Of a stretch of 64,000 nt of DNA, positions 28,035 through 36,235 are shown piece by piece. The notes beneath the pieces were generated by a model. The model ran no database searches and was not told where the DNA came from. It worked only from the letters and a program-made list of their open reading frames with translations. The first letter of the stretch is position 1. Every line of letters starts with the position of its first letter. Position numbers and translations under genes: made by a program. Source of the DNA: Chlorobaculum parvum NCIB 8327 (GTDB taxonomy: Bacteria; Bacteroidota; Chlorobiia; Chlorobiales; Chlorobiaceae); contig NC_011027.1 in the NCBI RefSeq assembly GCF_000020505.1, forward strand, positions 2,225,250-2,289,249, written 5' to 3'.

Positions 28035-29087
28035 TCAGTGATGACCGGAAGCTTCAAGCTCGTGGCTGTCATGGCTCTCATGAGCCGTAGCCAGACCGAT
28101 GAACAGCGCCGAGAGCATCGTGAAAACAAATGCCTGCAGGAATGCAACAAATATTTCAAGCAGATAGATGAAGATCGCGAACGGAACCGATACGGCAGCC
28201 GCCACAATATAGCTTTCCAGAATGAAGCTGATAAAAATAAGACTGAGAATGATGATGTGACCTGCGGTCATGTTCGCGAAAAGACGAATGGTCAGTGCGA
28301 CCGGTTTCGTGAACTGTCCGATGATTTCGATCGGAATCATAATGATCCAGAGCGACCAGTGCGTGCCCGCCGTCAAATGTTTGACATATCCTCCGACGCC
28401 AAGCTCCTTGAAAGCAGCAATCTGGGTGATAAAGAAGGTGAAAATCGAAAGGGCAAGAGTAACGTTGATATTGCCGGTAGCAGTAGCACCGTAGGGAATC
28501 AGACCGAGAAGGTTACAAACGAGGATAAAGAAAAACACTGAGATGAGATACGGAAGGTGCTTCTCGTAACCGTGCCCGATATTCGATTTGGCGACATCGA
28601 GGCGGATAAAATCAACGAGCGCCTCCATGACGTTGGCAATACCGCTGGGAGCCTGCTTGACCGATATTTTTTTGACTCCGGCACCGGCAGCCGCACCGAC
28701 AAGGATCAGAATAACGGCTGCGACCCACATCATCACCACATGCTTGGTGATCGAAATATCGAGTGAGCCGAGCTGAAGATGCGGAAGTTCGATTTCGCCG
28801 AAAGGCTCGAAGGCAAGCACATTGCTATCCTGAACGTGATGCATGATCACATCACCGGCCTTCTCCTCATGCCCTTCGACAGCCGATTCATGAGCGGTTT
28901 CGACGTGAGTCCCTGCTGCATTATGTACTTCTACCGGAGCGTGAACCTCGGCAGGAGCGGCAGCTGCGGGCAGCGATTCATGAGCAGACATATCTTCCTG
29001 CACCGGATTGGCGCACACGAGACTGTTCAGACTCAGGAGAACAGGCACAATCAGTGCCAGAATTTTCGAATTCGCTTTAACTCGCAT
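28035..29087 (-). CDS. atpB: F1F0 ATP synthase a subunit with extended N terminus
   Basis: The a subunit supplies the proton half-channels. The 350 residues include a cleavable-looking signal sequence (about 1-26, SLVCA), a His/Glu/Ala-rich soluble stretch (about 27-100), then at least five membrane helices. The essential Arg is Arg268 in [16 protein letters not shown]. The C terminus is His-rich (ending ASGHH). Long a subunits with a signal sequence occur in Bacteroidetes/Chlorobi. Downstream comes atpE. Confidence 0.93.
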
Positions 29088-29096
29088 ACCGGCTTG

Positions 29097-29489
29097 TCAG
29101 TTTCTTGCAGCGTTTTTTTTCTGTTGGTTTTTTTTCTGATAAGCGAGAACCTCGATTACCAGATACATGCAGTAGAAGGTGATGAAGGATACGACAAAAT
29201 CGATGGGCTTGACGAGACCAAGCAGATTGATGACCAGCACCAGCGCCATGACCACCAGAAGCCTGAGTGCAACTCCGCCGAACACGACCAGCGTGAAAAC
29301 CTTGGATTCCTTCTCAAAAGCATATTCAAAGAGCAGATAGCCTACCAGGCTATTGAGGATAACCATGAGCCAGGCAACGAAAACCGAGCCCATGTCGACC
29401 GGGTAACTTGCAGCTCCCCAGTACACAACCCCCCATAAAATGACGGACAAGATAAATAACTTTATAAGAAAATCAAACAACGGCTTCAT
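29097..29489 (-). CDS. small membrane protein of the ATP synthase operon
   Basis: The 130-residue protein has four hydrophobic segments (about residues 8-25, 35-52, 64-88 and 96-115) and a Lys/Asn-rich tail (YQKKNQQKKNAARN). I do not recognise a family with certainty; its place between atpZ and atpB and its size resemble the AtpI/UncI assembly factors. Its start overlaps the upstream stop by four bases (ATGA), so they are translationally coupled. It probably helps assemble the c ring or supply Mg2+/Ca2+, by analogy with AtpI/AtpZ. Confidence 0.75.
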   Translation of the reverse strand: MKPLFDFLIKLFILSVILWGVVYWGAASYPVDMGSVFVAWLMVILNSLVGYLLFEYAFEKESKVFTLVVFGGVALRLLVVMALVLVINLLGLVKPIDFVVSFITFYCMYLVIEVLAYQKKNQQKKNAARN

Positions 29490-29782
29490 ATCCGTAGATC
29501 CTTTTCATGATTTCCGCGTTGCTGCTGGTTGAGGTCATGGTTGCGATTGGCTTTCCGGACGATCTTCATGAGCACAAGTCCCATGCCGACCATCCCGACA
29601 AGCACTCCGGCAAGCATCAGCAGCGGCGAGGTGCCGAGTTTCGAATCGCCCCAGTAACCGAGGAACACGAAAAAAGCGAAACTTGCCGCAATCTGCACGC
29701 CGACGCCAAGATAATCCGACATCGCCCTGACCGATCTGCCAAACTGGTCGGGGAATTTATCCTTTTTTCTGTCATAAACCAT
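29486..29782 (-). CDS. atpZ: AtpZ/AtpI-family protein
   Basis: The 98-residue protein has two membrane helices (about 24-45 and 54-74) in the pattern YLGVGVQIAASFAFFVFLGYWGDSKLGTSPLLMLAGVLVG, which is the PF09527 (ATPase_gene1/AtpZ) signature. The start at 29782 has a perfect GGGGAGG ribosome site 6-7 bases upstream, better than the ATG at 29806. AtpZ works with AtpI in c-ring assembly and divalent cation transport. It heads the operon. Confidence 0.85.
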   Translation of the reverse strand: MVYDRKKDKFPDQFGRSVRAMSDYLGVGVQIAASFAFFVFLGYWGDSKLGTSPLLMLAGVLVGMVGMGLVLMKIVRKANRNHDLNQQQRGNHEKDLRI

Positions 29783-29834
29783 CACAATCCTCCCCTTTGC
29801 CATCAAAACGAAAACTGAAACCCGCCGATCGCCG

Positions 29835-30821
29835 TCAGGAACGGGAATCCGTCATCACGTCGCGATATACATTCCAGGTCGATTCGACGAGCGTATCGAG
29901 ATCGCTGTACTGTGGCATCCAGCCCAGCAGTTCACGCGCCTTGGCCGAAGTGGCCACAAGTACCGGCGGATCCCCCGGCCTGCGCTCCACCACCCGGGCA
30001 GGAATCGGCTGGCCGGTGATGCAGCGGGAAGCGTCGAGCATCTCGAAAACAGTCACCCCGGTCTCGCTGCCAAGATTGACCGAAAGACTACTCCCGGTCT
30101 GGAGGACCTTTTCGAACGCCAACACATGAGCAACCGCCAGATCGTTGACGTGGATGTAATCACGAATACAGGTTCCATCCCGCGTATCGTAATCATCGCC
30201 GAACACCAGCAACTCCTTGCGCATTCCCACGGCAGTCTCCATAACGAGCGGCAGCAGATTGGCCGTGGTCAGCTCAAACCCCCTGACCCTTCCGCGGACG
30301 TCGTAGCCCGCGGCATTGAAATACCTGACCGAGGCGAATTTCAAGCCTTTCAGCTGGTCGTACCACTCCAGCATCCGCTCGATCTCGAGCTTGGTAAAGC
30401 CGTAGTAGTTGGTCGGATCTTTGGGATGATTTTCGTCTATCGGCAGATAAGCCGGATTACCGAAAATGGCTGCGGATGAAGAGAAGAGAAAGCAGCGAAT
30501 TCCGCTTGCCGCTGCTGCGTTGATCACCGAAACGGCACCGCAGATATTGGTTGTCGAAAACTTCTCGGGCTTGACCATCGACTCGCCCGCCGCTTTCAGG
30601 CCCGCCAGGTGCACGCAACCGTCAAAGCCGCGCTCCATGACTGACGAAACCGCTTCGGTATCGAGAATATCACCGAAAACAAACTCCGCCTCCTCGAACA
30701 GGTTCATTTCACGACCCGTCGAAAGATTGTCGAACACCGTCACCTGGTAGCCACGATCGAGAAACTCACGAGCCACATGACTACCGATATAACCAGCACC
30801 GCCGATAACGAGAATCTTCAT
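29835..30821 (-). CDS. galE: UDP-glucose 4-epimerase
   Basis: The 328-residue extended SDR enzyme has an NAD-binding VIGGAGYIGSHVA start, SSSAAIFG near residue 120, and the catalytic YYGFTK (Tyr-x3-Lys) near 148. The GTCIRDYIHVNDLA and RPGDPP blocks are those of GalE. It interconverts UDP-glucose and UDP-galactose for LPS and exopolysaccharide. It is transcribed divergently from pgeF over a 207-base gap. Confidence 0.93.
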   Translation of the reverse strand: MKILVIGGAGYIGSHVAREFLDRGYQVTVFDNLSTGREMNLFEEAEFVFGDILDTEAVSSVMERGFDGCVHLAGLKAAGESMVKPEKFSTTNICGAVSVINAAAASGIRCFLFSSSAAIFGNPAYLPIDENHPKDPTNYYGFTKLEIERMLEWYDQLKGLKFASVRYFNAAGYDVRGRVRGFELTTANLLPLVMETAVGMRKELLVFGDDYDTRDGTCIRDYIHVNDLAVAHVLAFEKVLQTGSSLSVNLGSETGVTVFEMLDASRCITGQPIPARVVERRPGDPPVLVATSAKARELLGWMPQYSDLDTLVESTWNVYRDVMTDSRS

Positions 30822-31028
30822 AGCCGGAACGCAAGGTTGTGAGTTTCGGGAAAGCCAAAGATAACACTTCCTGACGGAAAAAGAGCGGAAAGATCATGCC
30901 GGGAAAAGCCCTGCACTGCATCCTCATGCTCGCTTGGAACTGCCTGATGAAATGCACAACTTCAAATCAGAGGCTGATACTCATTACAGCGCCTGAACCA
31001 ACTCCTGCAAACCATCGAGCAAAAAATC

Positions 31029-31805
31029 ATGCCTAAGAGCTCTGGAATAACTCCGCTTCGACCATCAATTTTCAACGGCATTGCGGGGCTTGTGGCGCTT
31101 CAGACGACCCGCATGGGAGGCATGAGTGCTGCGCCGATGGAGTCGCTGAATTTCGGGACGCATGTCGGAGACGATCCGGAGTGTGTGCGGGAGAATGAGC
31201 AGCGGCTTTGCGCTTTTCTGGGGATCAGCCCCGGGAGCATCGTGACGACCGGGCAGGTGCATGGCACGGAGATTGCCATCGTCACAAAACCGGGCAAGCT
31301 CGATGGATATGACGCGCTTATCACCAATACCCCTGGAATCTTCGTCGGTATCCTGACCGCCGATTGCTATCCGATTTTGATCCACGACCGCCGGACGGGA
31401 GCCTGCGGCGCAGCACATGCAGGATGGCAGGGCACGGCAGGTCGCATCGCCGAAAAGACGGTCGAAGCCATGAGCGAAGCATTCGGAAGCCGTCCGGAGG
31501 ATTGCCTCGCCTGGGTCGGCACCGGCATTTCAAGCGAACGCTACGAAATAGGCGCGGAAGTAGCGGCCCGTTTCGAGCACAGCTACTTCAAGCCATCGCC
31601 ATCCGGCGAAGGGCGGAAACTGCTCGATCTCTCGGCGGCGAACCGCGACCAGCTTCTCGAAGCGGGCATCCCGCCGTCGCAGGTGCAGTGCTCGGAGTTC
31701 TGCTCATACCGGGACGCCGACCGATTCTTCTCCTACCGCCGAGACAACGGCAAAACCGGTCGGATGCTCGCGCTGATCGGGCTCAGGACCTCTTCAACCC
31801 CCTGA
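31029..31805 (+). CDS. pgeF: peptidoglycan editing factor / YfiH-type laccase-domain protein
   Basis: The 258-residue protein has the three conserved histidine/cysteine motifs of the YfiH/PgeF family: TTGQVHGTEIAI, ILTADCYPILI and AHAGWQGTAG, with the C-terminal CSYRDADRFFSYRRD. Members remove wrong L-Ser from peptidoglycan precursors in E. coli, while others act on purine nucleosides (FAMIN-like). The C-terminal end overlaps the last 23 bases of a small minus-strand gene. Confidence 0.9.
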   Translation: MPKSSGITPLRPSIFNGIAGLVALQTTRMGGMSAAPMESLNFGTHVGDDPECVRENEQRLCAFLGISPGSIVTTGQVHGTEIAIVTKPGKLDGYDALITNTPGIFVGILTADCYPILIHDRRTGACGAAHAGWQGTAGRIAEKTVEAMSEAFGSRPEDCLAWVGTGISSERYEIGAEVAARFEHSYFKPSPSGEGRKLLDLSAANRDQLLEAGIPPSQVQCSEFCSYRDADRFFSYRRDNGKTGRMLALIGLRTSSTP

Positions 31806-31989
31806 CGGCCACCAGCATGGTGCCGAGTTTTTCTTCGAGGGCCTGAAGGGCGGCGATGTCGTCCGGGTTGAGGTCATCCGATACGACATCGTAGGTGGAG
31901 AACGAAAGCAGGGTTTTGCCGAGCTTCTGTTCGAGGGAACGAATCTCTTCGAGTTGCTCAGAGGTGAGTTTGGACAGGCTGGATAACAT
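31783..31989 (-). CDS. small conserved hypothetical protein
   Basis: The 68-residue protein, MLSSLSKLTSEQLEEIRSLE then KLGKTLLSFSTYDV, is acidic and mainly helical with no signal. The pattern 'EQKLGKTLLSFS' and 'EEKLGTMLVAVRG' repeats, so the second half (about residues 47-66) looks like a copy of the first. The ribosome site AAGGAGA 6 bases upstream is strong, so it is real. It converges with and overlaps pgeF by 23 bases. Function unknown. Confidence 0.7.
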   Translation of the reverse strand: MLSSLSKLTSEQLEEIRSLEQKLGKTLLSFSTYDVVSDDLNPDDIAALQALEEKLGTMLVAVRGLKRS

Positions 31990-32087
31990 GATGCATCTCC
32001 TTATTATGCGCCGGGTGACGCCGTTAAACGATTCTGAGGGAATCCAGAGAACATCCCGCCCTGAAGAGCGGTGAATTTATTGGCCTC

Positions 32088-32110
32088 GCTGTTGGTTAAC
32101 AGCTCTTTTT
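32088..32110 (+). terminator. small stem-loop with T run upstream of bchU
   Basis: GCTGTT (32088-32093) pairs with AACAGC (32098-32103) over a 4-base loop, followed by TCTTTTT. It would end transcripts from upstream on the plus strand, or act as an attenuator if the bchU promoter lies before it. Confidence 0.5.
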
Positions 32111-32195
32111 GGTCTAAATTGGCAATTCTAAATAAAGTGCGCCGGCACTTCCGTTTTTTACCCGTCTCTTATTCTAATAAAGACAATTATCGACA

Positions 32196-33213
32196 ATGAG
32201 CAACAATGACCTCCTGAACTACTACCACAGGGCCAACGAGCTGGTCTTCAAGGGCCTCATCGAGTTCAGCTGCATGAAAGCCGCTATCGAACTTGACCTT
32301 TTCAGCCACATGGCCGAAGGGCCCAAGGACCTCGCAACGCTGGCTGCCGATACCGCTTCGGTGCCGCCCCGTCTCGAAATGCTCCTTGAGACACTCCGCC
32401 AGATGCGCGTCATTAAACTTGAGGATGGAAAGTGGTCATTGACCGAGTTCGCAGAAGTACATGTTCTCCCCGAACCCGAAAGAGCCGAACCTGCATCAGA
32501 CCCCGGTTGCCAAGGCGATGGCGTTCCTTGCCGATGATTTCTACATGGGCCTTGCCGACGCCGTTAGGGGCCAGAAGAACTTCAAGGGCCAGGTGCCCTA
32601 TCCGCCGGTTACCCGCGAAGATAACCTCTACTTCGAGGAAATTCACCGCAGTAATGCAAAGTTCGCTATCCAGCTCCTGCTCGAAGAGGCCAAGCTCGAC
32701 GGCGTCAAGAAGATGATCGACGTCGGCGGCGGCATCGGCGACATCTCCGCTGCCATGCTCAAGCACTTCCCGGAACTCGATTCGACGATTCTGAACCTGC
32801 CCGGCGCCATCGATCTGGTCAATGAAAACGCCGCCGAGAAGGGCGTAGCCGATCGTCTTCGCGGCATCGCCGTCGATATTTACAAAGAGGACTACCCGGA
32901 AACCGACGCGGTCATGTTCTGCCGTATCCTCTACTCGGCAAACGAGCAGCTCTCGACCATCATGTGCAAAAAGGCGTTTGACGCCATGCAGTCCGGCGGT
33001 CGTCTGCTGATTCTCGACATGGTGATCGACGATCCGGAAAACCCGAACTTCGACTACCTGAGCCACTACATCCTCGGCGCTGGAATGCCTTTCTCGGTGC
33101 TCGGCTTCAAGGAGCAGGCCCGCTACAAGGAGATTCTCGAAAGCCTCGGCTACAAGGATGTCACCATGGTGCGCAAGTACGACCACCTGCTCGTTCAGGC
33201 TGTGAAGCCGTAA
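32196..33213 (+). pseudogene. bchU: BchU, C-20 bacteriochlorophyllide methyltransferase, broken by a one-base frameshift
   Basis: BchU methylates C-20 of the chlorin in chlorosome pigments, making BChl c instead of d. Reading from 32196 the protein is BchU-like through LTEFAE (codon 87). It then leaves frame and ends after 113 codons in unrelated residues. The family sequence resumes one frame over from TAC-ATG at 32458-32461 (YMFSPNPKEPNLHQ, MIDVGGGIG SAM motif I, KYDHLLVQAVKP end). Removing one base from GAAG (32454-32457) restores one 338-codon frame. The O-methyltransferase fold is split, so no active enzyme is expected. This fits strain NCIB 8327, known to make BChl d through a bchU frameshift. 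Confidence 0.93.
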
Positions 33214-33255
33214 GAGCTCGGAGGGCAAGAGATTCCATTACTTGATCCTTCGCTG

Positions 33256-33283
33256 AAAAGGCTGCCTCATCGGGCAGCCTTTT
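33256..33283 (+). terminator. rho-independent terminator after bchU
   Basis: AAAAGGCTGCC (33256-33266) pairs with GGCAGCCTTTT (33273-33283) over a 6-base loop, giving a T run. It lies about 40 bases after the bchU stop. Confidence 0.85.
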
Positions 33284-33336
33284 CTCGTTAGATGATGGGG
33301 ACAAAGGAACCATTTCCTGGATGCCCAAGAGCAATA

Positions 33337-33357
33337 GGGCAGGCGCGAGACCTGCCC
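33337..33357. repeat. GGGCAGG...CCTGCCC palindrome of a dispersed type
   Basis: GGGCAGG (33337-33343) and CCTGCCC (33351-33357) flank CGCGAGA. The surrounding sequence translates as AGARPAPT, a string seen in dispersed intergenic repeats of many bacteria. It lies between the bchU terminator and the end of the CoA-transferase gene; nothing else is visible in 33284-33410. Confidence 0.5.
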
Positions 33358-33410
33358 CTACAAAACCACCAATCAACGGCAGCGCGGCAAATTCCCCCAA
33401 TTATCCATTA

Positions 33411-34709
33411 TCAATTGTCAACCGGACAGTTGCTCTTCCGTCCGTAAAGCTCGTGCGCCTGGCGGAGGATCTCTTCGCGGAAGTCGGGGTGGGCGATGGT
33501 GGCCATCGCTTCTGCTCGCTGGCGGAGGTTTTTGCCGTGCAGGTTGACGATGCCGTATTCGGTCACGACGTACTGCACGTGCGCCCGCGTCGTCACCACG
33601 CCCGCGCCGGGCTTGAGCTGCGTCACGATGCGCGATTCGCCCTTGCGGGTGGTTGCGGGCAGCGCAATGATTGGCTTGCCGCCGGGGGAAAGCGCCGCGC
33701 CGCGGATGAAGTCCATCTGGCCACCGACGCCTGAAAAGTGGCGGTGGCCGATGGAGTCAGCACACACCTGGCCGGTCATGTCGATCTCGATCGCACTGTT
33801 GATGGCTGTCACCTTTGGGTTTTTGCGAATCTCCTTCGTGTCGTTCACGTAGTCCGAGCCGAACATCTCGACCAGCGGGTTGTCGTCCACAAAATCGTAG
33901 AGTTTGCGGCTGCCGATAAGAAAGCTCGCCACGATGATCTCGTTGTGCGTCCTCTTGTGGCGGCCGGTGATGACCCCCTTTTCAACCAGATCGACCACGC
34001 CGTCGGAAAACATCTCCGAGTGGATGCCCAGATCCTTGTGGTTCGTCAGCGCGGCAAGCGTCGCGTCGGGAATCGCGCCGATGCCCATCTGCAGAGTCGC
34101 ACCGTCCTCGACAATCGAGGCGATGTGCTGGCCGATCTGGCGCTCGACGTCGGTCAGTTCGTGCGGAGGAATCTCCGGCAGCGGATCCTCAACCTCGACC
34201 AGCGCGTGAATCTTGCTGACGTGCAGCAGCCCTTCGCCGTGCGTGCGCGGCATGTGGGGGTTGATCTGCGCAATGACGTGTTTAGCGGTGTGCACGGCGG
34301 CCCTGGCCGCATCGACTGACACACCGAGCGAGCAGTAACCGTGCCGATCGGGCGGGGAGACGTGCACCAGCGCCACATCGAGCGGCATGACGTTGTCGTA
34401 GAACAGCGCAGGCACGTCGCTCAGGAAAATCGGAATCGCGTCGGCATAGCCACACTGCACGGAAGAACGAACGTTCCGGCCAACGAAAAAGGCGTTGAGC
34501 CTGAAGCTTTGCTGGTACTCGGGCCTGACGTAGGCCGCGTCGCCCTCGGTGTGCAGACTGACGATCTCGACGTCACGCAACTCATCGGCCCGGCCAACCA
34601 TCGCGGCGACCAGTCGCTGCGGCGTTGCGGCCGCGGTATGAATGAACACTCGGTCGCCCGATTTGATCGCCATGACGGCCTCTTCGGCAGATATTGTCCG
34701 GTAGGACAT
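33411..34709 (-). CDS. acetyl-CoA hydrolase/transferase family (4-hydroxybutyrate CoA-transferase-like)
   Basis: The 432-residue enzyme belongs to the class I CoA-transferase group of acetyl-CoA hydrolase/4-hydroxybutyrate CoA-transferase (Cat1/Cat2-like). The catalytic Glu is in LGIHSEMFSDGV. GIGAIPDATL and the closing GIVNLHGKNLRQRAEAM blocks are conserved. It moves CoA between acyl acids, perhaps acetate and succinate or butyrate. The start has an AGGAGAG site. Which acid it uses cannot be told here; it stands alone before ftsZ. Confidence 0.88.
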   Translation of the reverse strand: MSYRTISAEEAVMAIKSGDRVFIHTAAATPQRLVAAMVGRADELRDVEIVSLHTEGDAAYVRPEYQQSFRLNAFFVGRNVRSSVQCGYADAIPIFLSDVPALFYDNVMPLDVALVHVSPPDRHGYCSLGVSVDAARAAVHTAKHVIAQINPHMPRTHGEGLLHVSKIHALVEVEDPLPEIPPHELTDVERQIGQHIASIVEDGATLQMGIGAIPDATLAALTNHKDLGIHSEMFSDGVVDLVEKGVITGRHKRTHNEIIVASFLIGSRKLYDFVDDNPLVEMFGSDYVNDTKEIRKNPKVTAINSAIEIDMTGQVCADSIGHRHFSGVGGQMDFIRGAALSPGGKPIIALPATTRKGESRIVTQLKPGAGVVTTRAHVQYVVTEYGIVNLHGKNLRQRAEAMATIAHPDFREEILRQAHELYGRKSNCPVDN

Positions 34710-34855
34710 AAACGCACTCTCCTTGTTGAACTGGTTGCGGGCATTCCGCTCCTCGGCCAGCCTGACGCGGCTACGAAAAGGCGGATGCCCCGGAAATGTT
34801 TTAATGAACGCCTTGCTTCTGAAACGAATGAGAAAACAATGGTTTCAGGGTAGGG

Positions 34856-34885
34856 CCGGGAAAAGCGGCCTCGCCCTTTTCCCGG
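34856..34885 (-). terminator. hairpin after ftsZ
   Basis: CCGGGAAAAG (34856-34865) is complementary to CTTTTCCCGG (34876-34885). It lies 7 bases past the ftsZ stop, at the end of the dcw cluster transcript. No U tract follows, so it may act in mRNA stability rather than as a terminator. Confidence 0.5.
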
Positions 34886-34891
34886 TATGCC

Positions 34892-36184
34892 TTACGGCAG
34901 GGGAGAGTTGTTTTTCCGGCGCAGATAGGCCGGGGTATCGGTCGAACCTTTCTCAATCTGTTCGTTATCGCCGCTTTCGGGCGTAAACGGCGCCTTGCTT
35001 TCCGAAGATTCCCCGGTACGGCCGATGTCGAAAGGCTCCGTAATGGAGAGGTTTCTGCGGATATAGGCCGGAATTTTGCGATCTTCAACCGCCTGTTCGG
35101 GCATCCCGACGGCGGCCGGATGGGTCGGGCGGCCAAACCCCTGCGCCGACGGCGGCTTGGGCACCGAAGCCTCCTTTCGGCCAGGCGCCGATGGCTGCTG
35201 CTCATGTGACGGCTCCACTCTTTTGAAACCGGTGACGATCACCGTCACGCGAATCTCACCGCTAACCTGCGGTTCGTCGACGTAGCCGTTGATGATTTTT
35301 GCCTCGCTACCGACCTGCTCCTCGATGTAGTTCATGGCCTCGGCAATGTCGCGCATGGTCACGTCGCCGGTGATGTTCACCAGCACCCCCTTGGCGCCGC
35401 GCATCGCGACCCCCTCCATCAGCGGGCTGGTGACGGCATCCGATGCAGCCTTCAGGGCGCGACGCTCTCCGGCAGCAGCTGCCGAGCCCATGACCGCATC
35501 TCCCGCGCTCTGCATGATGCTGCGGACATCGGCAAAATCAACATTGACGTGTCCGTGGTGGGTGATGATATCGGCAATGCCCTTGACCGCACGGAACAGC
35601 ACGTCGTTGGCCATGTTGTAGGCCTCGGTAGCGCTGACCCCTTCATCGGCGATGCTCAGGATTTTCTCGTTTTCGACGATGATGAGCGTATCGATATACT
35701 TGCGCAGCTCGGTGATTCCCCCATCAGCGATGCGTGCCTTGATCTGCCCCTCGAAGCTGAACGGGCGGGTAACCACACCGATGGTGAGAATGCCCATGTT
35801 GCGGGCGATAGAGGCCACGATCGGGGCCGCGCCGGTGCCGGTGCCCTTGCCCATGCCCGCGGCGATAAAGACCAGATCCGCGCCGCGAAGTTGGGTCGCG
35901 ATCAGTTCACGGTCGTCCTCGGCAGCCAGCCGACCTTTACCCGGGTCGGCTCCTGCGCCGAGCCCGTTGGTTGCCTTCTTGCCTATCTGCACCCGTACCG
36001 GGGCTTTCGAGTTCAGAAGCGCCTGCCGGTCGGTATTGAAGACAACGAATTCGGTGCCGCTGATCTTCCTGTCAATCATGTTGTTGACCGCGTTGCCGCC
36101 GCAACCGCCGACACCGACAATCTTGATGTTGACTCCGCTGCCCTGATCGGCGTCGAACAGGCCCGGATCGAGTTCAAATGCCAT
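34892..36184 (-). CDS. ftsZ: cell division GTPase FtsZ
   Basis: FtsZ is the tubulin-like ring protein. The 430 residues show [17 protein letters not shown] near 20, the tubulin signature [13 protein letters not shown] near 110, the T7 loop [11 protein letters not shown] near 205 and the C-terminal flexible tail. Two similar conserved tail peptides occur: IPAYIRR (371-377) and PAYLRR (418-423), where most FtsZ proteins have one. FtsA/ZipA-type partners bind this tail. It is the last gene of the dcw cluster, 51 bases after ftsA. Confidence 0.96.
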   Translation of the reverse strand: MAFELDPGLFDADQGSGVNIKIVGVGGCGGNAVNNMIDRKISGTEFVVFNTDRQALLNSKAPVRVQIGKKATNGLGAGADPGKGRLAAEDDRELIATQLRGADLVFIAAGMGKGTGTGAAPIVASIARNMGILTIGVVTRPFSFEGQIKARIADGGITELRKYIDTLIIVENEKILSIADEGVSATEAYNMANDVLFRAVKGIADIITHHGHVNVDFADVRSIMQSAGDAVMGSAAAAGERRALKAASDAVTSPLMEGVAMRGAKGVLVNITGDVTMRDIAEAMNYIEEQVGSEAKIINGYVDEPQVSGEIRVTVIVTGFKRVEPSHEQQPSAPGRKEASVPKPPSAQGFGRPTHPAAVGMPEQAVEDRKIPAYIRRNLSITEPFDIGRTGESSESKAPFTPESGDNEQIEKGSTDTPAYLRRKNNSPLP

Positions 36185-36235
36185 ACTATTCTATCCCTTG
36201 TTTATCCTGCCACTGCAGGATGCATTCTATGCTGA

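Noticed and set aside
32461-33213. Second part of bchU as an independent 250-residue methyltransferase
   Set aside because: Its ATG is an internal Met of BchU with no ribosome site, and the N-terminal dimer domain would be missing; better read as a frameshifted gene.
33037-33213. Treating the bchU 3' part as a separate intact gene for another methylation
   Set aside because: The sequence matches BchU to its last residues, so it is the same gene.
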